NCBI GenBank assembly: GCA_009920585.1
Contig: RFZT01000158.1
Coordinates: forward strand, 1 to 6,077
Length of the DNA stretch: 6,077 nt
Source of the DNA: a bacterium
GTDB taxonomy: Bacteria > Verrucomicrobiota > Verrucomicrobiia > Chthoniobacterales > Terrimicrobiaceae
Direction of reading: 5' to 3'
This document shows, piece after piece, positions 1-6,060 of the stretch. Both the position numbers and the translations under genes were made by a program. The stretch's first letter is position 1, and each line of letters opens with the position of its first letter. The notes below the pieces were generated by a model, which saw only the letters and a program-made list of their open reading frames with translations, searched no databases and had not been told where the DNA came from.

Positions 1-40
1 TGTAAGCGTTGCACGGAGCACCCCCTGCCGTAGGTAGTGG

Positions 41-70
41 AGATGTCGTAGTCTGGAGGCTATGACATCT
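41..70. repeat. Hairpin, 11-bp stem with 8-base loop
   Basis: AGATGTCGTAG (41-51) pairs with CTATGACATCT (60-70), with a single G-T wobble, around the loop TCTGGAGG. No T tract follows, so it is not a textbook intrinsic terminator. It could still mark the 3' end of a gene lying left of the window, or be a fragment of a mobile element end. The structure is seen directly; its role is unknown. Confidence 0.6.
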
Positions 71-140
71 ACAGCATCGATAGTATCAGCAGAGAAAATC
101 TCAAACATGAGCTGATGGGGGCAGTCCCGATTTATTTTCC

Positions 141-176
141 TTTTAGACAGGATTTGCAGGATTTTTAGGATTTACG
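141..176. repeat. 9-base-period direct repeat A (GGATTT type)
   Basis: Starting with TTTTAGACA (141-149), the sequence continues as three 9-base units: GGATTTGCA (150-158), GGATTTTTA (159-167) and GGATTTACG (168-176). AGGATTT thus recurs at 149, 158 and 167 with an exact 9-base period. Similar GGATTT-type 9-mer runs are, to my recollection, common between genes in Verrucomicrobiota and Planctomycetota; I could not check this. The repeat does not continue as a reading frame. Confidence 0.7.
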
Positions 177-197
177 GGAAAAAGCAGATGCCAGCAG

Positions 198-213
198 ACA
201 GAGTTTTTAGACA
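198..213 (+). repeat. 16-bp direct repeat, left copy
   Basis: ACAGAGTTTTTAGACA occurs here and again, identically, at 376-391. The flanking bases on both sides differ, so the match is exactly 16 bp. The two copies bracket the hairpin array at 220-345. The last nine bases, TTTTAGACA, are also the first unit of repeat A at 141-149. Confidence 0.7.
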
Positions 214-219
214 ATCGAG

Positions 220-345
220 CGCCGGGGCAGGCGAGAGATAGAGCAACCGAAGGTTGGCCCGAAGGGCGAATCGAGACCTTCGGGGAAGGTCGAGATAGAC
301 TGCCGCAAGGCAACTCCGAAGGAGGAGCAGGTCGGGAGATCCTGC
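220..345. other. Array of consecutive small hairpins (possible structured RNA or DNA element)
   Basis: About seven short perfect stems follow one another. CGCC/GGCG is at 220-223/230-233. CAACC-GAA-GGTTG at 244-256 is directly abutted by GCCC-GAA-GGGC at 257-267. GACCTT-CGGGG-AAGGTC is at 275-291. TGCC-GCAA-GGCA at 301-312 has a GNRA-type loop. CTCC-GAA-GGAG is at 314-324, and GCAGG/CCTGC at 327-331/341-345 has a 9-base loop. The motif GAGATAGA precedes two sub-blocks (at 235 and 292) and recurs at 6061. Stems differ in sequence while the GAA or GCAA loops are shared, as expected if structure is conserved. The strand of any transcript is unknown, because inverted repeats read alike on both strands. 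I do not recognise a named RNA family. Confidence 0.6.
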
Positions 346-375
346 GAATCAACTGAGCGGGAGTAACGAGACAAC

Positions 376-391
376 ACAGAGTTTTTAGACA
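376..391 (+). repeat. 16-bp direct repeat, right copy
   Basis: This is identical to 198-213 (ACAGAGTTTTTAGACA), 178 bases downstream of it, and runs straight into repeat B. The spacing leaves 162 bases between the copies, including the whole hairpin array. The pair could be a duplication bordering an inserted element or simply two copies of the repeat's core. Confidence 0.7.
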
Positions 392-418
392 TAATTAACA
401 AAATTGTCATAATTGAGA
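383..418. repeat. 9-base-period direct repeat B (TAATT type)
   Basis: Like repeat A it opens with TTTTAGACA (383-391), then gives TAATTAACA (392-400), AAATTGTCA (401-409) and TAATTGAGA (410-418). A and B share the leader and the 9-base register, with ATT at the same place in each unit, but carry different flanking bases (GGATTT versus TAATT). Confidence 0.65.
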
Positions 419-433
419 TTCGGCGCGCGGGGG

Positions 434-450
434 CATTCGTTGCACGAATG
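434..450. repeat. Perfect 7-bp hairpin
   Basis: CATTCGT (434-440) and ACGAATG (444-450) are perfect complements around the loop TGC. It lies just left of the A/T-armed inverted repeat at 456-508. Its function is unknown. Confidence 0.5.
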
Positions 451-455
451 TGGCT

Positions 456-508
456 TTCAAAAAAAGAAAACTTCCACAAGCGAGCTTGCGTCCGTTTCGT
501 TTTTTGAA
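456..508. repeat. 53-base inverted repeat with A-tract and T-tract arms, terminator-like
   Basis: The left arm 456-469 (TTCAAAAAAAGAAA) pairs with the right arm 495-508 (TTTCGTTTTTTGAA) at 13 of 14 positions; only A465 opposite G499 fails. Inside sits a second small hairpin, CAAG-CGAG-CTTG (477-488). A GC-containing hairpin flanked by an A tract on one side and a T tract on the other is the layout of bidirectional intrinsic terminators. The inner stem is short and spaced from the T tract, so a terminator role is only possible. Confidence 0.5.
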
Positions 509-554
509 CACCAATCCCGGCAAGCCGTGATCTGACTCCCGCGCTGGCTTGCGC

Positions 555-579
555 GACTGAAAACTGCTGACTGAAAACT
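555..579. repeat. Tandem direct repeat GACTGAAAACT, 14-base period
   Basis: GACTGAAAACT occurs at 555-565 and again at 569-579, separated by GCT. There are two copies only. It is noncoding as far as I can see. Confidence 0.6.
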
Positions 580-686
580 TGCAGCACTACTCCGCGCCAA
601 TCTTCACGCCGGAGTTCCCGAAGGCGGATCCCTACCAATTTGGAAAGAGGCACGTTGCGCGGAGCTTAAACCAAATCGTTAAAAAG

Positions 687-781
687 GTAGGGACGCCGCG
701 CCGCCGGTGTCCCAAACATTAGGCGCGACGCGCCGACTCTGGGATACAAAGGCTCCTCCAACCTCCGCGCTGCGCGACTAC
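687..781. repeat. REPIN-like element: two GTAG-tagged palindromes in inverted orientation
   Basis: On the + strand GTAG (687-690) overlaps by one base a 9-bp stem, GGGACGCCG (690-698) with CGGTGTCCC (705-713), one G-T wobble, loop CGCCGC. On the minus strand GTAG (complement of CTAC, 778-781) is followed by the palindrome CGCGC-A-GCGCG (766-776). Between them is GGCGCG-A-CGCGCC (722-734). A GTAG-type tetranucleotide at the foot of an imperfect palindrome is the known hallmark of REP sequences moved by RAYT (TnpA-REP) transposases, and two inverted REPs form a REPIN. No RAYT gene is in the window, and the two palindromes are not the same sequence, which weakens the call. Confidence 0.45.
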
Positions 782-858
782 GGCTTGGCAAGTCAGGCGC
801 GAATTTGTGACGGAAACTAACCTCCAGCTCGCGATCAAAAAATGGCCAAATGGCTAGG

Positions 859-887
859 CTGTCAGGAGCGCCCATAAGTTTTATAAA
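859..887 (+). promoter_or_regulatory. Possible sigma70-type promoter for the sulfatase operon
   Basis: CTGTCA (859-864, four of six matches to TTGACA) is followed after 17 bases by TATAAA (882-887, five of six matches to TATAAT). A start near 894 would leave a leader of about 14 bases before the GTG at 908. There is no purine-rich ribosome binding site in that leader. The call rests on spacing and AT content only. Confidence 0.35.
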
Positions 888-907
888 TTCACCCATCCCC
901 TTTTAAA

Positions 908-2428
908 GTGAAATCCTTTCTCGTTGTTGCTGCCATGGTTTTGCCTTGCTTGCTTGTTCAAGCAGAGGCGCCACGTGACGTCATCAGCGCCCCTGTGGCG
1001 ATGGCTTCCAAGCCAAACGTTCTCCTCATTTACGCCGATGACATCGGCCGTGGTGATCTGAGTTGTTGGGGGCAGAAAAACTTCAGCACCCCGAATATCG
1101 ACAAGTTGGCGACCCAAGGGATGCAGTTTGAGCATTTCTATGGAGCCTCCGTTTGTGCTCCAGCTCGGGCCTCGCTTTTAACCGGCACGACCGAGGCGCA
1201 CTCGCCCATTCCGAGCAAAGGGGGGCTAGAATGCCAACTCGCCGCCGGCTTGATTTCCCAGCAGGTGTTTAACAAAGGTGTGCAAAAAGCGCGAATGAAT
1301 CTCCCTGGCCGATGTTTCATGGGCCAGATGGCGAAGTCCGCAGGATACCAAACCGCCTATTTTGGGAAACTGGGTATCGGATACACTGAGACCCCAGAGC
1401 TTATCAAGACCTATGGTTTTGACACTCATGCTGGCCTCTACGACTCTGTAATCTGTTGGGGGTATTATCCAGAATACTATTGGGAAAATGGTCAAAAAGT
1501 TTCGCTGCCGACCAACCCAAAATTCACCAAGGCGACCCCGACATCCCCCTTGGTTGGCTCCGATGAGATGGTTTACAGCGAAGATATCTGGCTCCAAAAA
1601 TGCAAAGCCTATTTAAGCGAGCAGTCGAAAAAGTCGGAGCCGTTTTTGGCCATTTACGCCACGCAACTCCCCCATGGCCCTGTCTCCATTTCGCCAAAAG
1701 ATCACGTCTTCAAGGATCGTACCGAATGGTCGGAAAAGGAACGGATCTATGCTTCCATGATGCATAAGCTCGACCAGTCTGTCGGTGAGTTGCTCGCCGA
1801 GTTAGATGCGCTTGGTATCGCTGAGAACACGGTGGTCATCTTCACAGGTGACAATGGGCATGAATCCGGTGCCTATTCCCATCACGATCCGGCGGGGATG
1901 CTCAACGGTTTTTGGGATGGCTATCCGCGTGGAGAAGATCGATTCAATGGCACGCTGGCTCAGCGCGGTGTGAAAAGGGACAACTTTGAGGGCGGGCTCA
2001 ACGTTCCGTTCATCATCCGCTGGCCCGGCCACATCAGCCCCGCCAGTGAGAGCAAACGGCGCACGGCTGTCTATGACATCCTGCCGACGCTCGCCGAGAT
2101 CATGGACGCAAAAATCCCCGTGGCCATCGACGGCCTCTCGTTCCTGCCAACGCTCACGGGAAAGGGCGCGCAAAAGGAAAGTCCCTATCTTTTCTGGGTC
2201 AATTCAACTGGCGCGAGCAAGGAAGCCATCATCGTTGGCGATTGGAAGCTCATTCATGAATTAGACCGCGAAAAAAGCGATGCAACGACCAAGCAGCGCC
2301 GCTTTCGGTCGGCTCTCTATAACCTCAAAGATGACCCCTTGGAAAAAACCGATCGCTCAGCCGAGCACCCAGACAAAGTCCAGGAATACGAAAAACTCAT
2401 CGCCGAAGCGCTTCAGCCGCTTCTTTAA
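908..2428 (+). CDS. Secreted sulfatase (S1 family, Cys-type formylglycine enzyme)
   Basis: This 506-residue protein is a probable exported arylsulfatase-type enzyme that hydrolyses sulfate esters, likely on a polysaccharide. Residues 1-20 form a signal peptide (basic start, then a hydrophobic stretch ending near VQA/EA). Family landmarks in order are the metal pair Asp44-Asp45, CAPAR at 83-87 followed by ASLLTG (Cys83 becomes formylglycine), Gly153-Lys154, LPHGP with His256, TGDNGHE with Asp315-Asn316, and Lys356 before FEGG. The usual GKWHLG reads GKLGIG, so the His of that motif is missing. The length is typical. The GTG at 908 is the only start after the in-frame TAA at 884 that keeps the full signal peptide; the next ATG is 935. 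No Shine-Dalgarno is visible. The maturation enzyme is not encoded here. The exact S1 subfamily and substrate are unknown. Confidence 0.93.
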   Translation: MKSFLVVAAMVLPCLLVQAEAPRDVISAPVAMASKPNVLLIYADDIGRGDLSCWGQKNFSTPNIDKLATQGMQFEHFYGASVCAPARASLLTGTTEAHSPIPSKGGLECQLAAGLISQQVFNKGVQKARMNLPGRCFMGQMAKSAGYQTAYFGKLGIGYTETPELIKTYGFDTHAGLYDSVICWGYYPEYYWENGQKVSLPTNPKFTKATPTSPLVGSDEMVYSEDIWLQKCKAYLSEQSKKSEPFLAIYATQLPHGPVSISPKDHVFKDRTEWSEKERIYASMMHKLDQSVGELLAELDALGIAENTVVIFTGDNGHESGAYSHHDPAGMLNGFWDGYPRGEDRFNGTLAQRGVKRDNFEGGLNVPFIIRWPGHISPASESKRRTAVYDILPTLAEIMDAKIPVAIDGLSFLPTLTGKGAQKESPYLFWVNSTGASKEAIIVGDWKLIHELDREKSDATTKQRRFRSALYNLKDDPLEKTDRSAEHPDKVQEYEKLIAEALQPLL

Positions 2429-2446
2429 AAATAGATTTAAAACCCA

Positions 2447-4921
2447 ATGAAAATGACAATCCTCACCTCACACCACAAAAATCCCCCATTTTCCATGTTC
2501 ACATCATCCATGAATACAAGCCACCAAGACAATCGCTCCTTACGCGCCACCACCATTCGAGCCTTGCTGGCCGCACTTTGCTGGACACCTCTGCTTGCCT
2601 CCGCGACTTCTCCAGAGCCCGCAAAGCCAATCCCCGCAGAGATCATTCCGCAACTATCGCCGAAAGATTTTTCCTTCGGCTATTTTCCTAATGGGTGGCG
2701 AAAAAACGCTAACGACACATCCGCAAGCATCCTGAGCATCGAAACCGGCTACTACGGATTTAAGCTGGATGTGGATAACCTTTCCAAGCCGAGCTTCGGC
2801 TTGCTGAATGACGACAGCGATTACAAGAGTGCCCTCGCTTCTGGTATCGGGCGCATGGAGGCTCTATCGCCCGCTGATTTGAAGATCGAAGTCAAGTTGG
2901 ACGGCAAGGTTTACCGCGCTGTGAGTTGTGCGGCAGGCAGAAGAACGGATCTCGGTCGCATGTCCGATGTGCGTCTCTGGGAATCCGCTCGCTTTGTCCA
3001 GCATTTCGATTGTTTAGATCTCAAGTTCGCAGATGAAGCTGGGAATCAGCTGAGCTGCCTAGCGAATTTGGATATGGTGGCTTGGCCCGATAGTCTCACC
3101 CTCACGGCAAACTTGATGCCAGCCACTGCACCCCTTGATGGGGCGGCCAATGGCGTTGTCGGGGCCGGCTTGTATATTGTCGGCACGCCGCTGGATTTGG
3201 TGGCTTCCAAGGATATTGATCCCGCGAGTTTCACTGCCGAATGCTGGTACAAATTTCCCGAAAACAAACCTTATACGCCAAATGATGTCGTCATCTTATC
3301 CCGCAACCAAAACAAAGATACCGATGGTCACTATGGTTTTACGCTTTCCCCTGGTAACTTCGTGAGTGCGGTGATGAACGTAGGTGGGAAAAAGGAGGAT
3401 GCTTTCATTATCCCTGCCGGTCGCCTTCCGGCTGCCGATGCCTGGCATCTGCTGGCGCTCACCTATGATGGTAAGACGATGAGTTTTTATGTGGACGGCC
3501 GACTGGCGGGCACCAAAGCGATCGCCCGCGAGCGTAAGCCGGGTGGGGGAGCGCTGCTCATCGGAAAGAGTGTGGATCCACGCTCGCTACTGGCTCAGGG
3601 CGTTTACGACCAGATTCGCATCTGGGATCGGGCCCTGACACCGCAGGAGATAACAACCCATACCCAGCAACCTGGAAATATCGCTAATCGTGCAGGCCTT
3701 GTCTTTGAAGAAAACTTCGATGCCTACAACGGCAAGTTTACGCCGCCCATTTGGACCAATGCGGAAGTAACCGTTGGTCTCAAAAGCGGCTCGCACGATT
3801 GGACTTCCAAGCAGGTCATGCAAGGTCAGTGGAAAGAGGGCGAACCGAAGGCGGTGAGCGTCACTTGCGACGTGCGCAATGCCCGATTACCCCAGAAAGA
3901 TATCGCCATTCGCCTTCTCAATCAGGGTTCCCCCGTCACTTTTGAGCCTGCCAACAACTGCTATGTCACACGCGTGAACGAGGCTAATCCTCTTACGAAG
4001 GTCAAGCGCACTTGGGACAGTGGCAAGTGTCCGGACTTGCGGGAATATGATGATTTTCTGATCGAGGTCGATAACAAGGGTGCGCAAAGCGGAAGCGTGC
4101 CTTTCCTTTTAAATTTCACGAACCCAGGCAGCATTACTGGCATTTGCCCGATCCTTTGCAAGCCGGATGGCACGCCGACCGGCATTCCGGTGCAGCTCAG
4201 CAAAAATTGGCACCACAATAAGTTAATGGGTTACCTGCGCGCCTATACCTTCCTTCCAGCGCCAACGGGAAAATCGACATACCTCATGCGAGTCGTTTAC
4301 GGCTTCTACGGCAATGTCCCTCAAGGCACGCATGCCCAACTCTCTCTCGCCAGTGATGTGCGCTGGGGAAATAACGGTGGGAATGGTCGATGGGATCAAA
4401 TCGCTGTGGGCGCCTGGGGAGAGACGCTCTGTCTGGATATGGACTACAGTTTGTCAACAAACGTCATCACCGACAATCGAGGCATGCTCACCCGCAGCAG
4501 CAAGGACGGCCCGAAGTGGTGTTGGGTTGAGGCTGGCTGGGGCGGAAACTGGCTCGAAACCAAAGACGCAGCAGGCAAATCGCGCTTTTTCACATCCGTC
4601 AAGACAGCCTACCTCTCGCAAGGCCCCTGCCTGAGCGAAGTGCGCTACGACGGCTATTACGGAAAAACCCGCGAGGTGGATTTAAAATGCACCGTGCGAG
4701 TCCCTCGCTGCGATGACTATGTGCGGATATTGTTCGACCAATCCTACACGTTCCAAGCCGCAATCCCAACAAAGGCATGCTGGCTTTTCAATATAGGGGG
4801 CGGTCATCGACTCGCCACGCCACGGGTCGCCTACGGTAACCGGGATGGACTGATCGCCGAGATCCCGGCTCCAGCGCAGGCCACTGAAGGGCGAAGGCCC
4901 TTGGTGGATCGCCTATCCTGA
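2447..4921 (+). CDS. Large exported LamG-domain protein, N-terminal part (frameshifted)
   Basis: The gene begins 18 bases after the sulfatase stop, so co-transcription is likely. The signal peptide (core ALLAALCWTPLL, cleavage near ASA at 51-53) fits a start at ATG 2510 better than at 2447 or 2495, because 2447 would leave a 37-residue leader; none has a clear ribosome binding site. Residues about 70-255 are a beta-rich region of unknown family. Residues about 258-405 are a LamG-like, concanavalin A-type domain: ECWYKF, WHLLALTYDG, FYVDGRLAG and RIWDRALTPQEI are its typical strands. Residues about 410-814 have no family I recognise and contain many Cys and Trp. After Glu814 the frame runs ten aberrant residues to a TGA; the true sequence continues one base over, to 5690. 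The restored protein would be about 1,080 residues (1,059 from 2510). It probably binds or processes a glycan; catalytic activity is not shown. Confidence 0.85.
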   Translation: MKMTILTSHHKNPPFSMFTSSMNTSHQDNRSLRATTIRALLAALCWTPLLASATSPEPAKPIPAEIIPQLSPKDFSFGYFPNGWRKNANDTSASILSIETGYYGFKLDVDNLSKPSFGLLNDDSDYKSALASGIGRMEALSPADLKIEVKLDGKVYRAVSCAAGRRTDLGRMSDVRLWESARFVQHFDCLDLKFADEAGNQLSCLANLDMVAWPDSLTLTANLMPATAPLDGAANGVVGAGLYIVGTPLDLVASKDIDPASFTAECWYKFPENKPYTPNDVVILSRNQNKDTDGHYGFTLSPGNFVSAVMNVGGKKEDAFIIPAGRLPAADAWHLLALTYDGKTMSFYVDGRLAGTKAIARERKPGGGALLIGKSVDPRSLLAQGVYDQIRIWDRALTPQEITTHTQQPGNIANRAGLVFEENFDAYNGKFTPPIWTNAEVTVGLKSGSHDWTSKQVMQGQWKEGEPKAVSVTCDVRNARLPQKDIAIRLLNQGSPVTFEPANNCYVTRVNEANPLTKVKRTWDSGKCPDLREYDDFLIEVDNKGAQSGSVPFLLNFTNPGSITGICPILCKPDGTPTGIPVQLSKNWHHNKLMGYLRAYTFLPAPTGKSTYLMRVVYGFYGNVPQGTHAQLSLASDVRWGNNGGNGRWDQIAVGAWGETLCLDMDYSLSTNVITDNRGMLTRSSKDGPKWCWVEAGWGGNWLETKDAAGKSRFFTSVKTAYLSQGPCLSEVRYDGYYGKTREVDLKCTVRVPRCDDYVRILFDQSYTFQAAIPTKACWLFNIGGGHRLATPRVAYGNRDGLIAEIPAPAQATEGRRPLVDRLS
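4887..4902 (+). other. Frameshift site lying on a perfect hairpin
   Basis: AAGGGC (4887-4892) and GCCCTT (4897-4902) form a perfect 6-bp stem around GAAG. Skipping one G of the run 4889-4891 turns the reading from TEGRRPLVDRLS-stop into TEGEGPWWIAYPDADV, which flows into the 4977-5690 frame. A single extra base in a GGG run within a hairpin points to a replication slip or a sequencing error. The downstream frame is open from 4854, so the exact switch point cannot be earlier than that and must precede the TGA at 4919. Confidence 0.75.
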
Positions 4922-4976
4922 TGCCGATGTCCAACTCCCACCGGGACGTGAGAACTTCGGTAAAGCGAGTCGGGCC

Positions 4977-5690
4977 TTGGTCATCCGCTCCTATAAAGCG
5001 AAATTTGGTGGAAAGATCGTCTCCAATCCTTCTATCAGCCTCTCCGTGCACAATGTTCAGGGCCCTGGCAAGATGGATATCGATGGTCTCGTTGTCCCGC
5101 CAAAGGATCTCGCGCAATTCCAACCCGGCGACCGCATTGATATGGAACTGGAGTGGATCACCGTGCCACGCAACGCCGATGAATACTACGGCCCGAATGA
5201 GGCCCTCCGCCAACATCTCGCCGAATCTCCCCGCTCTTGGAAGACGATCCACCGCGAGGCGGCTGGAAACGACCTCACCGTCAGCGCCACCGGCGGCGTG
5301 GTGACCCACCGCTATCCGATCTTCATTGAAGCTGAGGAACCGCTTGTTTCGATGGATACCGTGAAAGGATTGTTAAACAAGCTGCCGAGTTCATTAGCAA
5401 CTTTCACCTTGCCTGCACGAGTGGTGCCTTGGTTGAGACCAAGTGTCACGGTGGACATCAAGGGCGGCGTTGGCTTTGTGCCAATTCGCTTTGACCGCCT
5501 TCCTATCGCTGATGGATACCGACTCTATGAGGACGTCGCTGGGAAGCTCGTGCCGCTCGATCAATCCGCCCATGGCAACGATTTTTGGCAGGCGGAATAC
5601 GATGCTTTTACAAAAACCTATAGCCTCACTTACAACCTCCCGCTGGACGGCAAACCGACTTCGCGGTGGGTTCTGAAAGCAGAAAAATAA
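4977..5690 (+). pseudogene. C-terminal part of the LamG-domain protein, in the shifted frame
   Basis: This is the remainder of the upstream gene, not an independent one. The first possible start is a TTG at 4977 with no ribosome binding site and no signal peptide, and the frame is open from 4854. Translated from 4890 it gives sensible protein (GEGPWWIAYPDADV, then QLPPGRENFGKASRALVIRS). That makes 266 residues joining residue 814 of the first part. It is beta-rich, with NADEYYGPNEALRQHL and SWKTIHREAAGNDL as recognisable blocks, and ends SRWVLKAEK. I recognise no catalytic motif or named domain. If the shift is a sequencing error the gene is intact; if real, the cell makes a protein lacking this end. 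Confidence 0.75.
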
Positions 5691-5731
5691 AGTTCAAACC
5701 AAACCCAGAAAAAAAGAGGACGCTTGATTTC

Positions 5732-5772
5732 AATCGCGAACGATTCTTATACCAAAAGCAGCTTGCTTTTGG
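5732..5772 (+). terminator. Two adjacent hairpins after the operon, possible transcript 3' end
   Basis: AATCG-CGAA-CGATT (5732-5745) is followed six bases later by a perfect 9-bp stem, CCAAAAGCA (5752-5760) with TGCTTTTGG (5764-5772), loop GCT. They lie 42-82 bases past the stop codon. The T run is part of the second stem and not after it, so this is not a canonical intrinsic terminator. It could still protect or define the mRNA 3' end. Confidence 0.4.
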
Positions 5773-5786
5773 GCTCCAGGAGAGGG

Positions 5787-5808
5787 GCACAGTGCGTCCC
5801 GCCTGTGT
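5787..5808. repeat. Hairpin with one bulged base
   Basis: GCACAG (5787-5792) pairs with CTGTGT (5803-5808), including one terminal G-T wobble. It is continued by GC (5794-5795) with GC (5801-5802) around the loop GTCCC; T5793 is bulged. The role is unknown. Confidence 0.4.
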
Positions 5809-5999
5809 GCTGCAGTCTGCTCCTTTGGTTCCGATGGGGAGGGCGCGAGCAAGTAGAACAGTCTCCACACGGCCGAGACGGCGATGCCCCCTTTATTTTG
5901 CGCTGCAAAGTCCAATTTCAAAGGGCCAATGGTTTTATTCCGCGTTCGAGGGACGAGGGGTCTCGGGAAAAATACGGAACGTGACTGTCCGGGGCCGAT

Positions 6000-6049
6000 T
6001 TGTGGTTCGTTCGGGTGCTTTAGCCCGAATCCGGCGGAATTAACCACAA
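6000..6049. other. Nested inverted repeats, possible branched structure
   Basis: The outer stem TTGTGGTT (6000-6007) with AACCACAA (6042-6049) is a perfect 8 bp. It encloses TTCGGG (6010-6015) with CCCGAA (6024-6029) and a small CC-GGC-GG (6031-6037), so the segment could fold as a three-way junction. No T tract follows. It ends 11 bases before the repeat at 6061 and may be part of that element. Confidence 0.45.
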
Positions 6050-6060
6050 CCGACCAAAGG

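Larger units (their letters stand above)
1..907. other. Gene-free, repeat- and hairpin-rich intergenic region
   Basis: No reading frame here looks like a protein. The left edge is closed by stops in all three + frames within about 35 bases. The minus-strand frames at 143-352, 207-653 and 666-896 are rich in Arg/Ser/Pro, run straight through the hairpins and show no domain. Instead the stretch is packed with short repeats and inverted repeats, listed separately. One further inverted repeat is GCAAGCC (520-526) against GGCTTGC (546-552). A short tail of an upstream gene ending at the TAG at 31-33 is possible but cannot be supported. Confidence 0.75.

Noticed and set aside
220..345. CRISPR array
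   Set aside because: There are no identical repeats with regular unique spacers; the units are hairpins of differing sequence and spacing.
207..653. 148-residue minus-strand reading frame
   Set aside because: It crosses the hairpin array, repeat B and the A/T inverted repeat, has repeat-like composition, and shows no domain or sensible start context.
839..856. Short direct repeat AAATGGC (two copies, 8-base period) as an operator
   Set aside because: There are only two 7-base copies in A-rich sequence, with no match to a regulator site I know.
908..970. Lipoprotein signal at Cys14 of the sulfatase
   Set aside because: The residues before the Cys are VLP; Pro at -1 does not fit a lipobox, so ordinary signal peptidase I cleavage is more likely.
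4886..4902. Programmed frameshift
   Set aside because: A hairpin is present, but there is no known slippery sequence or rare-codon context. An extra G in a GGG run is explained more simply by slippage or sequencing error.
4921..5304. 127-residue + frame starting with ATG right at the TGA of the LamG gene
   Set aside because: Its ATG overlaps the stop, which looks like coupling, but the product is Ser/Arg/Pro/Thr-rich with no fold. The competing frame continues the LamG protein with sensible sequence.
4788..5309. 173-residue minus-strand reading frame opposite the LamG gene
   Set aside because: It is an antisense shadow of a real coding sequence, rich in Arg/Gly/Asp from the complementary codons, and spans the frameshift where the + strand clearly codes.
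6000..6049. tRNA gene
   Set aside because: The segment is too short, with no anticodon arm, no TTC-type T loop in the right place and no acceptor/CCA layout.
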